A stretch of DNA of 40,295 bases, from contig CANQSZ010000004.1 in assembly GCA_947626645.1 (NCBI GenBank), positions 1 through 40,295 on the forward strand, written 5' to 3'. Origin of the DNA: Candidatus Gastranaerophilales bacterium. GTDB lineage: Bacteria > Cyanobacteriota > Vampirovibrionia > Gastranaerophilales > Gastranaerophilaceae. The notes below the pieces were generated by a model that saw only the letters and a program-made list of their open reading frames with translations, was not told the DNA's origin and made no database searches. Both the position numbers and the translations under genes were made by a program. Each line of letters starts with the position of its first letter. The stretch's first letter is position 1. This document shows, piece by piece, positions 1 to 9,387 of this stretch.

Positions 1-1134
1 AAAGCCGCACTTGAAGATGCAAAAACCAACGTCATAAGAATATTACTGCTCGCATCAGGTGCCAACCCGAATTACAAAAATTACCTGATTGGGGCTATAA
101 AATCGGAGAATACGGAATTTGCCGATGCTCTGCTTGAATGCGGAGCAAACCCCGACAAACCCGACAAATCAGGCAAAACCGCCGCATTCTATATTAAAAA
201 TGAACAAGATTTAGATACTCTTATAAAATACAAAGCCGATTTGAATTACTACAACAATGACGGTTATACTCCTATGCAACATTTTGCACTGCTCGGCAAC
301 AGAAATAAAGTTAACCTTTTGCAAAGCAAAAATGCCGACAAAGACTTGAAATCCTTGAACGACGAAACATTAGACGATTGTTTTAACAAGTATGAAAAAT
401 ATAATAAATGGATAAAAAGACCTCTAAAACAACCGGTATTCAAAGGAAATATCGACATGTACGGCTCACCCGAATTGCGTAATAATATGCTTTATGAATC
501 GGAATTAAAAGCCGAAGATATCGACAAAATCATCCTTGATGCCCCGACAACGGACAAAGGAATTTATGACGCATATAAAAGATTAAAACAGGAAGAAAGC
601 AAGATATACACCGCTTTAAGAAGTCTTAATGCAACATTAAGCCACTTTAACACAATGAAAAAATTTGATATGCAAAAATTATTAAGCTCCAACCCCGAAG
701 GATCAAAAATCCCCGTAGTGGGGATTGCCGTACAGTTGAAAGATACCGTTTTCACCGACAATTTTGCTAAATATATAAATGATAAATGCGATGAAATTAA
801 AAATGAATACGAAAGTATTATTAAACGTTATTATACAAATAGTATATTAAATTTAATTTTGGAATATAATGAATTAAACCAATACTTAACAGACGGGATA
901 AAGTATGTAAATTACGTAAACGGCGAAAACGAAACACGCAAAAAATTAGCCGCATCGTTGGAAAAAAGTAAAGCAAATGTCATAAATACAAACAACAGTT
1001 ATGCAACAAAAATAAAAAATTTATCAGAAAGTTATGAAAAGAATTTGAATAAAATTATAGACAAGCAGGATAAAAAACAAAGTAACAGAACAAAAAGAAA
1101 AATAGTAATAAAAGTAATAGTATTAGCATTATAA
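1..1134 (+). CDS. Ankyrin-repeat protein, C-terminal part (5' truncated by window edge)
   Basis: Frame 1 is open from base 1. Translation AALEDAKTNVIRILLLASGANPNYKN...ADALLECGANPDKPDKSGKTAAFYIKN...DLNYYNNDGYTPMQHFALLGN shows degenerate ankyrin repeats followed by a charged coiled-coil-like C-terminus. The track ORF starts at an internal TTG (241). Confidence 0.8.
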   Translation, partial: KAALEDAKTNVIRILLLASGANPNYKNYLIGAIKSENTEFADALLECGANPDKPDKSGKTAAFYIKNEQDLDTLIKYKADLNYYNNDGYTPMQHFALLGNRNKVNLLQSKNADKDLKSLNDETLDDCFNKYEKYNKWIKRPLKQPVFKGNIDMYGSPELRNNMLYESELKAEDIDKIILDAPTTDKGIYDAYKRLKQEESKIYTALRSLNATLSHFNTMKKFDMQKLLSSNPEGSKIPVVGIAVQLKDTVFTDNFAKYINDKCDEIKNEYESIIKRYYTNSILNLILEYNELNQYLTDGIKYVNYVNGENETRKKLAASLEKSKANVINTNNSYATKIKNLSESYEKNLNKIIDKQDKKQSNRTKRKIVIKVIVLAL

Positions 1135-1156
1135 CAGTAAAAGAAAGGGGAAAAAA

Positions 1157-1816
1157 ATGAAAGTTCTATTTACAACAACATACCGACCGGTAACATTTGG
1201 AGGCATCAATGATGCAGTCAGAAAGATTACCGGCAAAATTAAAAGAGAAGGAATGAATGCGGATACATTTACACCATCACAAGACGGCGGAACGGTGATA
1301 ATAGAAAATTATTACGAAACCGGCAGCAAAAATAACACCGACAATAAAAACAGTAAAAAAGGCACTTTGCTGGAAAGCACGTTGGCGGGAGCGGGCGCAG
1401 GCACGGCAGCCTCCGGCGCATCAGCAGCAACAAAAAAAACACAAGGTATCAATAGCAACAACACTCAAGCAGCAGACGCAGACGTTGACACAGACGATAC
1501 AACCCCTGTTGATATGTTGGGTGAAAATGGCGATGCCGCAGCAGAAACCGGAAAAGTTCCGACGGATGATATAAAAATCGGTGACAATTTAGCGAACGAC
1601 CCCGCTGATATTTCTTCAAATGACATAGATTTGGAAACTCCGACAGAAGATTTAGTTTCGGAGATTCCCGCAGAAGATGTTGCTGATATAGGGGATATTG
1701 AAGCAGATGCCGAACTGCCCGAAATCGAAGCTCCCGAAATAGAAACTCCGGAAATTGAAATTCCCGAAATCGAACTTCCCGATATTGATTTAGCAGATAT
1801 TATCGATTTATATTAG
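1157..1816 (+). CDS. Hypothetical acidic protein with N-terminal TFGG motif, Gly/Ala-rich segment and C-terminal PEIE[A/T/I/L] repeats
   Basis: RBS-like AAAGGGG upstream of the ATG; MKVLFTTTYRPVTFGGINDAVRKI...; tail ELPEIEAPEIETPEIEIPEIELPDIDLADI. Confidence 0.75.
   Translation: MKVLFTTTYRPVTFGGINDAVRKITGKIKREGMNADTFTPSQDGGTVIIENYYETGSKNNTDNKNSKKGTLLESTLAGAGAGTAASGASAATKKTQGINSNNTQAADADVDTDDTTPVDMLGENGDAAAETGKVPTDDIKIGDNLANDPADISSNDIDLETPTEDLVSEIPAEDVADIGDIEADAELPEIEAPEIETPEIEIPEIELPDIDLADIIDLY
1718..1791 (+). repeat. Degenerate 15-nt tandem repeat encoding PEIEx pentapeptides
   Basis: CCC GAA ATC GAA GCT / CCC GAA ATA GAA ACT / CCG GAA ATT GAA ATT / CCC GAA ATC GAA CTT / CCC GAT ATT GAT TTA. 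Confidence 0.85.
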
Positions 1817-1826
1817 GAAACGTATA

Positions 1827-2816
1827 ATGCAAACACTACCGATAAAATTATATAGAAATACCGATTATATAACCGCCGGTTTTCGACCGCAAAACAAAAC
1901 CGCCGAAAATAACCACACCACCGGCGCAATAAAAAGGTTAGACAGAAGTATTTACGACAAAGGTTCGTATAATATATCATTCGGTCAAGATTTAATAAAA
2001 AGATACATGAAAAATAATGATGAAGTTCTGTATCAAAAATCATTACCGAAACATATTGCAGCCGTCAAAGAGCTTGAACCGGCGTATGTGGAAGATTATT
2101 TTGGCGAATTCGGTATTCCATGTGATTTTAGCGGGGTTTCCAAAAAAGCAAAACAGGTAATCGCTTACGGATGTTTTAACGCCGCGGAAATCTTGCGTCA
2201 GATTAATATGGTTTTGCCCACCAAAATTTGTGTTGATTCATTCGGTGATAATAGCCGTACTATTGCAGCGTGTTATTATTATCCCGATTATTCTAAAAAT
2301 TATCCGATACGTACGGTAGTTTTCAACGATAATTATGATTGGGAAAATCTTTTACCCGACAGCTTGAAAGATTATAAAACAGACACATTCCATTCATCAA
2401 ATAATTTTATGCATACATTTATACACGAATTCGGGCACAACATACATTTTCACAAGTTGTATTCAAAATTCGGAAGTCCTGACCCTGATTCGCATTATAT
2501 ATATAACCCGAAGGTAGCAAATATAATGGATGCGTTAAATATGCCGATATATGACGACAGAGAAAATGTTGTCGATAATCCTTATGTGAGTACAAATGTA
2601 AGGAATATAATAAAAGATTCGAGCGGATATGGAAGCACACTTTTGCCTGAAACATTTGCGGAAGAATTTACTAGAGTAATCATTGGGTGTATGAGCCCGA
2701 TGTCGTTGAGATTGTATCGAGACCCGTTTCCTATAATAACGAACAGTCCGCAGCTCAACCAAGTTCTGTATGAACTTTGGGAAGGGCTAATAAATGACGG
2801 TCAAGGCTTGTTGTAA
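1827..2816 (+). CDS. Putative zinc metallopeptidase (gluzincin-like HExxH protein)
   Basis: HTFIHEFGHNIHFHK contains HExxH (HEFGH); downstream Glu-rich helix LPETFAEEFTRVI is a plausible third zinc ligand. Confidence 0.65.
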   Translation: MQTLPIKLYRNTDYITAGFRPQNKTAENNHTTGAIKRLDRSIYDKGSYNISFGQDLIKRYMKNNDEVLYQKSLPKHIAAVKELEPAYVEDYFGEFGIPCDFSGVSKKAKQVIAYGCFNAAEILRQINMVLPTKICVDSFGDNSRTIAACYYYPDYSKNYPIRTVVFNDNYDWENLLPDSLKDYKTDTFHSSNNFMHTFIHEFGHNIHFHKLYSKFGSPDPDSHYIYNPKVANIMDALNMPIYDDRENVVDNPYVSTNVRNIIKDSSGYGSTLLPETFAEEFTRVIIGCMSPMSLRLYRDPFPIITNSPQLNQVLYELWEGLINDGQGLL

Positions 2817-2983
2817 TGATATATCCCCCAAGCCGTACGGTATAATTATTAAGACCAAATGACTTGACTATTTTTAAGGCAAAAATAATAAAAATTCCCA
2901 TTTACATTTTGTAACAATAAAGCAATTTTTGAAAGCAAAAATACTTTATATAAATACAAAGTTACAGTTAATAGGAGAAAATA

Positions 2984-3671
2984 ATGGTTAAAATTAATGC
3001 GTTAAAAAAGGGTGCATCATATTTATTTTGGCAGGCACCGAAAGGAAATATAAATCCTAAAACATTGGGGTGGATTAGACCCGACGGGATAATAAATTTT
3101 CAAACACCAAAAGCGGCACAAACTTATGCCAAAAAAACGTGTTGTGGAGGCTCTGCATACTCCAAAGCCGTTTGAAAGGGCAGTCTTTGTCAAAGATAAT
3201 CAAATACTTAGCCAAATCGACGGTAATCAACATCATGTACATTTTGATATGAAAAATATCCGAGGACAAAAAGATGTTACAATAGTGCATGGACATCCCA
3301 TCGGAACTCCTTTAAGCAATCAAGATTATAATTGTTTGATGACAAGTCCGGAATTCAAATCTGTTATCGCTTATAATAAGCATGGTGAATATTCAAAGAT
3401 GACTAAAAAGTCGCCACATATTAATCTATGCTTATTTCCCGTAAAAGATTATGAAGCTGCAATAATAGGAATGGACAACTTATTAAAAAGAGCCATAAAA
3501 CTTAAAAAGAACTGTAAGGGTATGACAAATGCGGAAATTTTGGCAACCGAAGACGGTCAAAAATTGACAAAATTTGCCCGAAAAGTATTAACAAGAACAA
3601 ACAACCTTTGGGCAAATAATGAAAAAGCATTCGGCATCAAATACAATTGTAATTACTCAAAACTGGTATAA
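2984..3671 (+). pseudogene. JAB/MPN (JAMM)-like protein, apparently frameshifted at an A7 tract
   Basis: ORFs 2984..3175 (frame 2) and 3126..3671 (frame 3) overlap at GCC-AAAAAAA-CG (A7 at 3131-3137). Removing one A gives a continuous ~228-aa protein ...AAQTYAKKRVVEALHTPKPFERAVFVKDNQ... with VTIVHGHPIGTPLSNQD (HxHPx5SxxD, JAMM-like). Confidence 0.55.
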
Positions 3672-3806
3672 ATATTATTTCAAACCCGCAACTTAGAGAT
3701 TCTTGTTCGGCAAATATATGATGTAGTTCAACATAGTATTTTTGACAGGCAAATGTAAAAAAATTTTCGAAAAATCGTGTTTATAATTCGCATCATGCGG
3801 AATATA

Positions 3807-3831
3807 AATATTGTTATATTATAACAATATT
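3807..3831. repeat. Perfect inverted repeat AATATTGTTAT-ATT-ATAACAATATT
   Basis: 11-bp arms, 3-nt spacer, in the gap upstream of the recombinase. Confidence 0.8.
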
Positions 3832-3959
3832 AGCTGTTACAAAAGTCCGGAGATAGGATGAATTATTGACTATAATAAATTTATACTTGGTGCATTAGAA
3901 CAAGTTATCATATTTCCTGATGCAAAAATAGCAATGTAATAACTTTTAAAGCTAAAAGT

Positions 3960-3982
3960 CAGGTCGGCTTATCCCCGACCTG
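3960..3982. repeat. Stem-loop CAGGTCGG-CTTATCC-CCGACCTG
   Basis: 8-bp GC-rich perfect stem with 7-nt loop in otherwise AT-rich intergenic DNA; no U-tract directly after it. Confidence 0.7.
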
Positions 3983-4135
3983 CCCCTTGCCTTTATTCCG
4001 GATATTTACATAGTAATTACTATCGCATAAAGGCTGATATTTTTGTTTTTAAATACACCCTTATATAGTTATTAAATCGGCATTTTTGGCTGAAAATTAA
4101 AAATGGTAAAGCAAAGATGAAAATAAGGGGGTAAA

Positions 4136-4690
4136 ATGAATATTGTCGAACCTATAAGAAACAAAAAACATTTACACAAAGTCGAAAAAATACTGCTCAA
4201 TGAATCCGGCTCTAACGGATTAAGAAATTTGCTGATTTGTCTTTTGGGGACTAATTGCGGGTTGAGGATTTCGGATATTCTTAATCTTAATGTAAAAGAT
4301 GTAAAAAACAAATCCTATGTTGAATTAACGGAAATTAAGACCGGTAAACCTAAAAAAATTCCCATTAATGATAAATTGAAGCCTTTAATTTATGAGTTTA
4401 CAAAAGACAGAGATAATGACGAACCTCTATTTATTTCAAAATTCGGTAATAGAATGGAAAGGACTCAATGTTACAGAATTTTGAATAATGCCTGCAAAAA
4501 AGCCGGTATTGACTACAAAATAGGAACCCATACATTGAGAAAAACTTTTGGCTATCATCACTATAAAAAATACAAGGACGAGGCAATTTTACAAAAAATA
4601 TTTAATCATTCCTCACCTTTGGTTACATTGATTTATATAGGAATAAATCAGGATATTTTAGACGATAGTTATATGAAATTCATACTTTGA
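4136..4690 (+). CDS. Short tyrosine recombinase / phage-integrase family (catalytic domain only)
   Basis: LGTNCGLRISDIL (Arg I), TGKPKKIPI (Lys), THTLRKTFG (HxxR), IFNHSSPLVTLIYIGI (H and Tyr). 184 aa; RBS AAGGGGGT. Confidence 0.85.
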   Translation: MNIVEPIRNKKHLHKVEKILLNESGSNGLRNLLICLLGTNCGLRISDILNLNVKDVKNKSYVELTEIKTGKPKKIPINDKLKPLIYEFTKDRDNDEPLFISKFGNRMERTQCYRILNNACKKAGIDYKIGTHTLRKTFGYHHYKKYKDEAILQKIFNHSSPLVTLIYIGINQDILDDSYMKFIL

Positions 4691-4972
4691 TTATTAAGTA
4701 ATAAATATCCAAAACTCAAACAATTCTTTCTCAACATTATTATACAAGTGTTGCATTCACCATAAGAAGCCTTATATAGCAAGGGTTTCTGATTATAAAA
4801 TCGGCGAAAAATTGTTTTCTTGTCATACTATTTATACATCCGATATTTTCATTATTTTTTATGATTTTATATATATTTGTGTTATTATAGATTGCGTAAG
4901 GCTTTTATACTTAATTCAACATAAGTATAAGAGTGTTGCAAAAGAAACAGGTATTTTTATTGAAAAATTTAA

Positions 4973-5149
4973 AAGGTTTATTCAATAAAATATAGCGTTT
5001 CTAAAGATATAAGGAGTTGGAAAGTTTACCGATATGGATTTTTAGCACAGAAGTCATACAATGTATTGATTATTTCTGAAAATCAAACTGCAGAAAATAT
5101 TTTTAACAGAAGTATTAAATTTATGAAAGATTGCGAGGGAATAAATTGA
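4973..5149 (+). pseudogene. Possible relic of an upstream gene, 3' coding fragment without a credible start
   Basis: Open frame KVYSIKYSVSKDIRSWKVYRYGFLAQKSYNVLIISENQTAENIFNRSIKFMKDCEGIN* has protein-like composition; its TGA (5147-5149) overlaps the probable TTG start (5146) of the next gene. Confidence 0.35.
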
Positions 5150-6006
5150 GATTAGATTTTGTACAAGACATTATAGACATAATAAGAGGAAAAATTTTCG
5201 CACTTCATCCAATCGTAGATAAATATGAGTGTTATGAAAGAGTTAAAAATTATCATACTCTTGCACTCGGTTCATCACACATGGAGAAGGGTTATATTCC
5301 CTCTGTCGGTGAAATAAATATGGGTTCTACATCGCAAGATTTATATTATTCATATAACTTGTATAAACTTTTCAATAATCAAAATTTGAAAAGAGTTTTT
5401 ATCACATTCTCAGTATTCAGTTCGGGGGATTTTTTGATAAAATCCCGTTCCGGTATGGGTAGGATGTGTATAATTTTCAAGTTATTATACGGTATTCCTT
5501 ACCAGTTGGAAGAATATGCTGCCAAGAATAAATTTAAGTATTGGGAAAAATATTATAATAGTCAAATAAAAAGATATAGAAAGAAAATAAAATTACCTGA
5601 TGAATATCGTGGCGAATTTATACGGGATGATATTAAAGATATTCCAAAAGATATAACAAAAATAAAACAACGAGCACTCAGACATTACAAAATTCACTGT
5701 AAAGAAGAAAAAAATATAGAATATTTAATTAAATTACTGGAGGATACCAAAAAGAACTCGCAAGAGCTATATATTATACTACCTCCTGCAACGAGTATTT
5801 ACAAAAGCCCATTACCGGCTTCCAGTGTAATATTTAGTGATTTATACGAGATATGTAAAGACTATTCGCATGCAAAAATAATAAATTTATACGATTCAGA
5901 TAAATTTACGGATGAAGACTTTAGAGATGGGGATCACCTTAACCTGAACGGGCGTAAAAAATTTACAAACTTGTTGCACGAATATATAAAAATTTCGAGC
6001 AAGTAG
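5146..6006 (+). CDS. SGNH/GDSL-type hydrolase-like protein
   Basis: Block I-like LALGSSHMEKGY near the N-terminus and C-terminal DGDHLNLNGRKKF (DxxH). TTG at 5146 with GAGGGA upstream is preferred over 5131. Confidence 0.6.
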   Translation: MRLDFVQDIIDIIRGKIFALHPIVDKYECYERVKNYHTLALGSSHMEKGYIPSVGEINMGSTSQDLYYSYNLYKLFNNQNLKRVFITFSVFSSGDFLIKSRSGMGRMCIIFKLLYGIPYQLEEYAAKNKFKYWEKYYNSQIKRYRKKIKLPDEYRGEFIRDDIKDIPKDITKIKQRALRHYKIHCKEEKNIEYLIKLLEDTKKNSQELYIILPPATSIYKSPLPASSVIFSDLYEICKDYSHAKIINLYDSDKFTDEDFRDGDHLNLNGRKKFTNLLHEYIKISSK

Positions 6007-6079
6007 GAAAAACTAATTTATGTTTATCTTGTGATGAAATTTTGTTGGCTGTTAATAAATTCTTTTGGCTAAAGATTTA

Positions 6080-6436
6080 TTATTCGGGGATTTTTACTCC
6101 GCCGTTTAGCATTTTTTTGGTGAAAAATTTTTGGTCAAATTCAATAAATTTTCTTACAACAGTTCTAAAACAATTTTTTACCGAAAGGATTGTAACTTTT
6201 TTGTTCGTATCCACCGCACATAGCATGTAATATCTTTTCCCGTTTTTTGCAATAGTTTTGTTCAGAATTTTTACATCATCAAAGTTATAATCCAATATCG
6301 CCAAAACTTTTTTATTAAACCGCTTGAGCAATACCGGCTCCTCACTTTTTATTAAATACCTGTGAGCGTTTTCGATAAATCTTTCCGAAACTTGTGCTTG
6401 AAAATTCGGTTGATAATTTGCTAATTCTGTTTTCAT
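6080..6436 (-). CDS. Conserved-looking hypothetical protein with N-terminal NFQAQ motif
   Basis: MKTELANYQPNFQAQVSERFIENAHRYLIK...; ATG with upstream AAGG. Confidence 0.65.
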   Translation of the reverse strand: MKTELANYQPNFQAQVSERFIENAHRYLIKSEEPVLLKRFNKKVLAILDYNFDDVKILNKTIAKNGKRYYMLCAVDTNKKVTILSVKNCFRTVVRKFIEFDQKFFTKKMLNGGVKIPE

Positions 6437-6462
6437 TTCGCATACCTTTTTTTTGTTATTTT

Positions 6463-7809
6463 TTATCTGTAACCGATTTTAACCGTCTTTTTGGATTTGT
6501 AATTTTGTTCTTTAATTTTGAGGTTTTCATTTTGGTTAATTTCAGTGAAAAAATCGTCTTTGGTAATTTCTCGCCTGCCGTCTTTTCTTGCTCTGTCGGA
6601 GGCTTTGTCGGCTATGATTACTATTGCGCTTGTCGGAAATCCTTTGAGTTTTGATGCGATTTCTTCTATATCAGCTTCGTTTTCTCTGAGCGTTTTGCCT
6701 TTGAGACGTTTTGAAAGTGCCAGTTTTAAAACATCAGCGCGGGTTTTTTCGTCAGGCATTCCGATATAAATTTGCTCGTCAAATCTGCGTTTTATCGCAT
6801 CATCCACTATATCGTATTTGTTTGTTGCGCCGATGACAATTATATTTTTGTCGCGTGCTGTTTCAATCATGTTCAACAATGTTCCGATTTGTTTTAACTC
6901 CTCGACTGATGAATCATCAGACCGGTTATGGCTAAATCCGTCAATCTCATCTATAAATAAAATTACGGGTTTGCCGACTGCTTTTGAATATTCTTCGGCG
7001 TAATCAAACGCTTTTTGGTAGTTGTTGGAGGTTTCGTTAATATATTTTGAGCCGAGTTTGCTTATTTGGAATTTTAAAAGCGGGATTGAAGATTCCATAG
7101 AAACGGCTTCAGCCATAAATGTTTTTCCGCATCCGGGAGGGCCGTAAAACATTATTCCTCTTGGAGCGCGTTTGCCGTATTCTTCGTAATCCCGTTTTGC
7201 TAATTCGGGGTTTAGGGTCGGAATAATTATTTTGTCATTCATTTCTTCTTTAAGTTCATCCATTCCCCCGATGCTCTCAAACCCTTTTGGTGAAGACATA
7301 TCAGGCTTAAATACTCGGATAAGATTGTTTTCTTCGGGCAGTTTGGCTGTTGTTTCGGGTTTTCGGCTGTTTATCACGGCTTGGAAGATTTGTTCCTTTT
7401 GATCGGGAGTTAAGTCTTTTTCTTTATCTTGCGAAAGGTCTAATTCGCTTGCCAGCTCGAGTTGCCAAGGGTAAGCATCATTTTGTTTTATTTTTATATT
7501 GTATGCTTCCCTTTCATAAGATTCTGATTCTTTTTTGGTAAAATTGAGATCGGGAAATTTGTAGTCAACAAGTTTTGCGAGTAATATTTTCATCGGAAGC
7601 AGTGATTCATAATATAACTCCGCTTTGTCGGATTCTATTGAATCGTGAAGTCTCAGTAAGTCTTCGGTATTGTTGCATAACGTGTTCAAATCCTTGATAA
7701 GACTTGTTTCTTCCAAATCACTGATGTCGTTTTCAAGTTTTTTTTCAAGTTGTCTGTTTAATTTTTTGTTGAAACCGAAAGTTATCGGATTAATTTTTTG
7801 TATATGCAT
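6463..7809 (-). CDS. AAA+ ATPase
   Basis: Walker A MFYGPPGCGKT, Walker B ILFIDEIDG, sensor 1/arginine-finger region VIGATNKYDIVDDAIKRRFD. Confidence 0.92.
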   Translation of the reverse strand: MHIQKINPITFGFNKKLNRQLEKKLENDISDLEETSLIKDLNTLCNNTEDLLRLHDSIESDKAELYYESLLPMKILLAKLVDYKFPDLNFTKKESESYEREAYNIKIKQNDAYPWQLELASELDLSQDKEKDLTPDQKEQIFQAVINSRKPETTAKLPEENNLIRVFKPDMSSPKGFESIGGMDELKEEMNDKIIIPTLNPELAKRDYEEYGKRAPRGIMFYGPPGCGKTFMAEAVSMESSIPLLKFQISKLGSKYINETSNNYQKAFDYAEEYSKAVGKPVILFIDEIDGFSHNRSDDSSVEELKQIGTLLNMIETARDKNIIVIGATNKYDIVDDAIKRRFDEQIYIGMPDEKTRADVLKLALSKRLKGKTLRENEADIEEIASKLKGFPTSAIVIIADKASDRARKDGRREITKDDFFTEINQNENLKIKEQNYKSKKTVKIGYR

Positions 7810-7950
7810 ATTTGCCTCTTTTTTATTTTAAATCCGCACATGAAAAAATTTGTTATTTGAAAAGTGTTTTCTTAACAATAATTTACGTGAGGTTGAAATA
7901 TTAAGAATTATTAAAACGGTGTTTTTTAGGGCGGAAGGGGTTGAGTTGCT

Positions 7951-7969
7951 TGTATAATCTTGTTATACA
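7951..7969. promoter_or_regulatory. Inverted repeat TGTATAA-TCTTG-TTATACA containing a TATAAT box
   Basis: 7-bp perfect arms in the divergent intergenic region between the AAA+ gene and the 243-aa ORF; TATAAT at 7953-7958. Confidence 0.45.
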
Positions 7970-8050
7970 CCCGATTTTTATTAAAATCTTGCAAGCAAAA
8001 ACTTTTTTTTCGGGGTTTAATATATTATATGTAAAAAGTGAGGCATAAAA

Positions 8051-8782
8051 ATGTTAATAAGACCGATTTCAACTATATCATACAACCGCACACAACCCGC
8101 TTTTGCAGGGAAAAAAGACGAAAAAATCCGTCATAACAACACGGTTGTAAATACTTTAAAAGCAATCCCTCTTGCAACCGTTCTTGCAATGAGTCCGTTA
8201 AATAACGCTCAAGCTCAGGATTTGCCAAAAGTTATTAAACTTGACTGGGTTTTTGACAACCCCGATGAAAAAGTCTTGTTTAAGAAAACTTTTCCGGCTG
8301 CTTATATATATGACTCTCGTCTGCCCCTGTGTGATAACCAAAACGGAATCACCTTTTACACACTGAGTAACGACGGTGATAATTCCGATTTTGAGGTTGC
8401 AAAAGCAGAGCTCACCTCATCAAATCTCAAATTGAAGCGCAAACTTTCCGAAAACGGCAAAATGCTTGATGTTAACGCTAAACAAACTTTCACTTATACC
8501 ATAAATAAATTAAAGGAAGTCGAAACCAAACTTCCCACCCCGCCATTTATCGGTTATGAATTTTATATCGTCGGAACGGAAGTTATAAAAACCGAATACA
8601 AGCTGCCTGACGGCGGCACTCGGGAAGAATATACATACAACGATGATGTTGAAACAGAACTCCCCGTTTCGGAAGAATTTTTTGATGCGATATCGGAAAT
8701 TTTGGCGGGTAAAATCAAAACACAAACCATATCAGACCCCGACATTACGCCAACCGACCGGTTGTTGAATATTTTAGAGTAA
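8051..8782 (+). CDS. Hypothetical protein, probably exported
   Basis: MLIRPISTISYNRTQPAFAGKKDEKIRHNNTVVNTLKAIPLATVLAMSPLNNAQAQD: F-motif, then a basic stretch, hydrophobic core and AQA-like cleavage region. Confidence 0.7.
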   Translation: MLIRPISTISYNRTQPAFAGKKDEKIRHNNTVVNTLKAIPLATVLAMSPLNNAQAQDLPKVIKLDWVFDNPDEKVLFKKTFPAAYIYDSRLPLCDNQNGITFYTLSNDGDNSDFEVAKAELTSSNLKLKRKLSENGKMLDVNAKQTFTYTINKLKEVETKLPTPPFIGYEFYIVGTEVIKTEYKLPDGGTREEYTYNDDVETELPVSEEFFDAISEILAGKIKTQTISDPDITPTDRLLNILE

Positions 8783-8904
8783 AAAACTAAACTTTTACTA
8801 ATACATTTTTTACCGTCGGATTTTTAACTATTTTATTTGTTTGTTGCAAATAATTCCATAAAATGTTATATTTTTATTGGTGCAAATGTTAAGAAAGAGA
8901 ATTT

Positions 8905-9312
8905 ATGATGAAACAAGATGCTGAACTCATTAAAAAAATTTTACTTTTAATAGAAAACGAATCCGATTATGTGATGAGTTCGCATAAGCTGATGAAAATT
9001 TTGGGGATAAAATCAAAAGCAGCAGAACGCAATTTTATGGGGCAAATATTTCTTATGTCCGATTCAAAACTTATTGATTCCCCTTCATCAAAATACCCGT
9101 TCGGTTTTGTATTCGGGGTTGACGGCGAATACACCATTCTCGATGTCGGTTACAGATTGACTTCCAGAGCCTACGAGCTGTTAGATGTTTTCAAAAACGA
9201 AGAAATTTATGAAAAAGTTAAGAACTTGTCTATTGAAAACATTCTCCATATTTCTAAGCAAATAATAAACCAAAAAGTTATTGAAGGCAGAAGGAAATCT
9301 TTGTTCGGATAA
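8905..9312 (+). CDS. DUF2513-like small winged-helix-type protein
   Basis: DAELIKKILLLIENESDYVMSSHKLMKILG...YRLTSRAYELLDVFKNEEIYEKVKN resembles the DUF2513 layout from memory; not searched. Confidence 0.5.
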   Translation: MMKQDAELIKKILLLIENESDYVMSSHKLMKILGIKSKAAERNFMGQIFLMSDSKLIDSPSSKYPFGFVFGVDGEYTILDVGYRLTSRAYELLDVFKNEEIYEKVKNLSIENILHISKQIINQKVIEGRRKSLFG

Positions 9313-9387
9313 ATTCCTTGTTTAAATTTTCTGCGTTTAAATATTTCTTATTCGGCTATTATAATTTATAATAACAGTGAGGTGTTT

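Noticed and set aside
3807-3831. Palindrome as a Xer dif site
   Set aside because: The arms have TTAT/ATAA in the opposite inner orientation to dif and a 3-nt rather than ~6-nt spacer.
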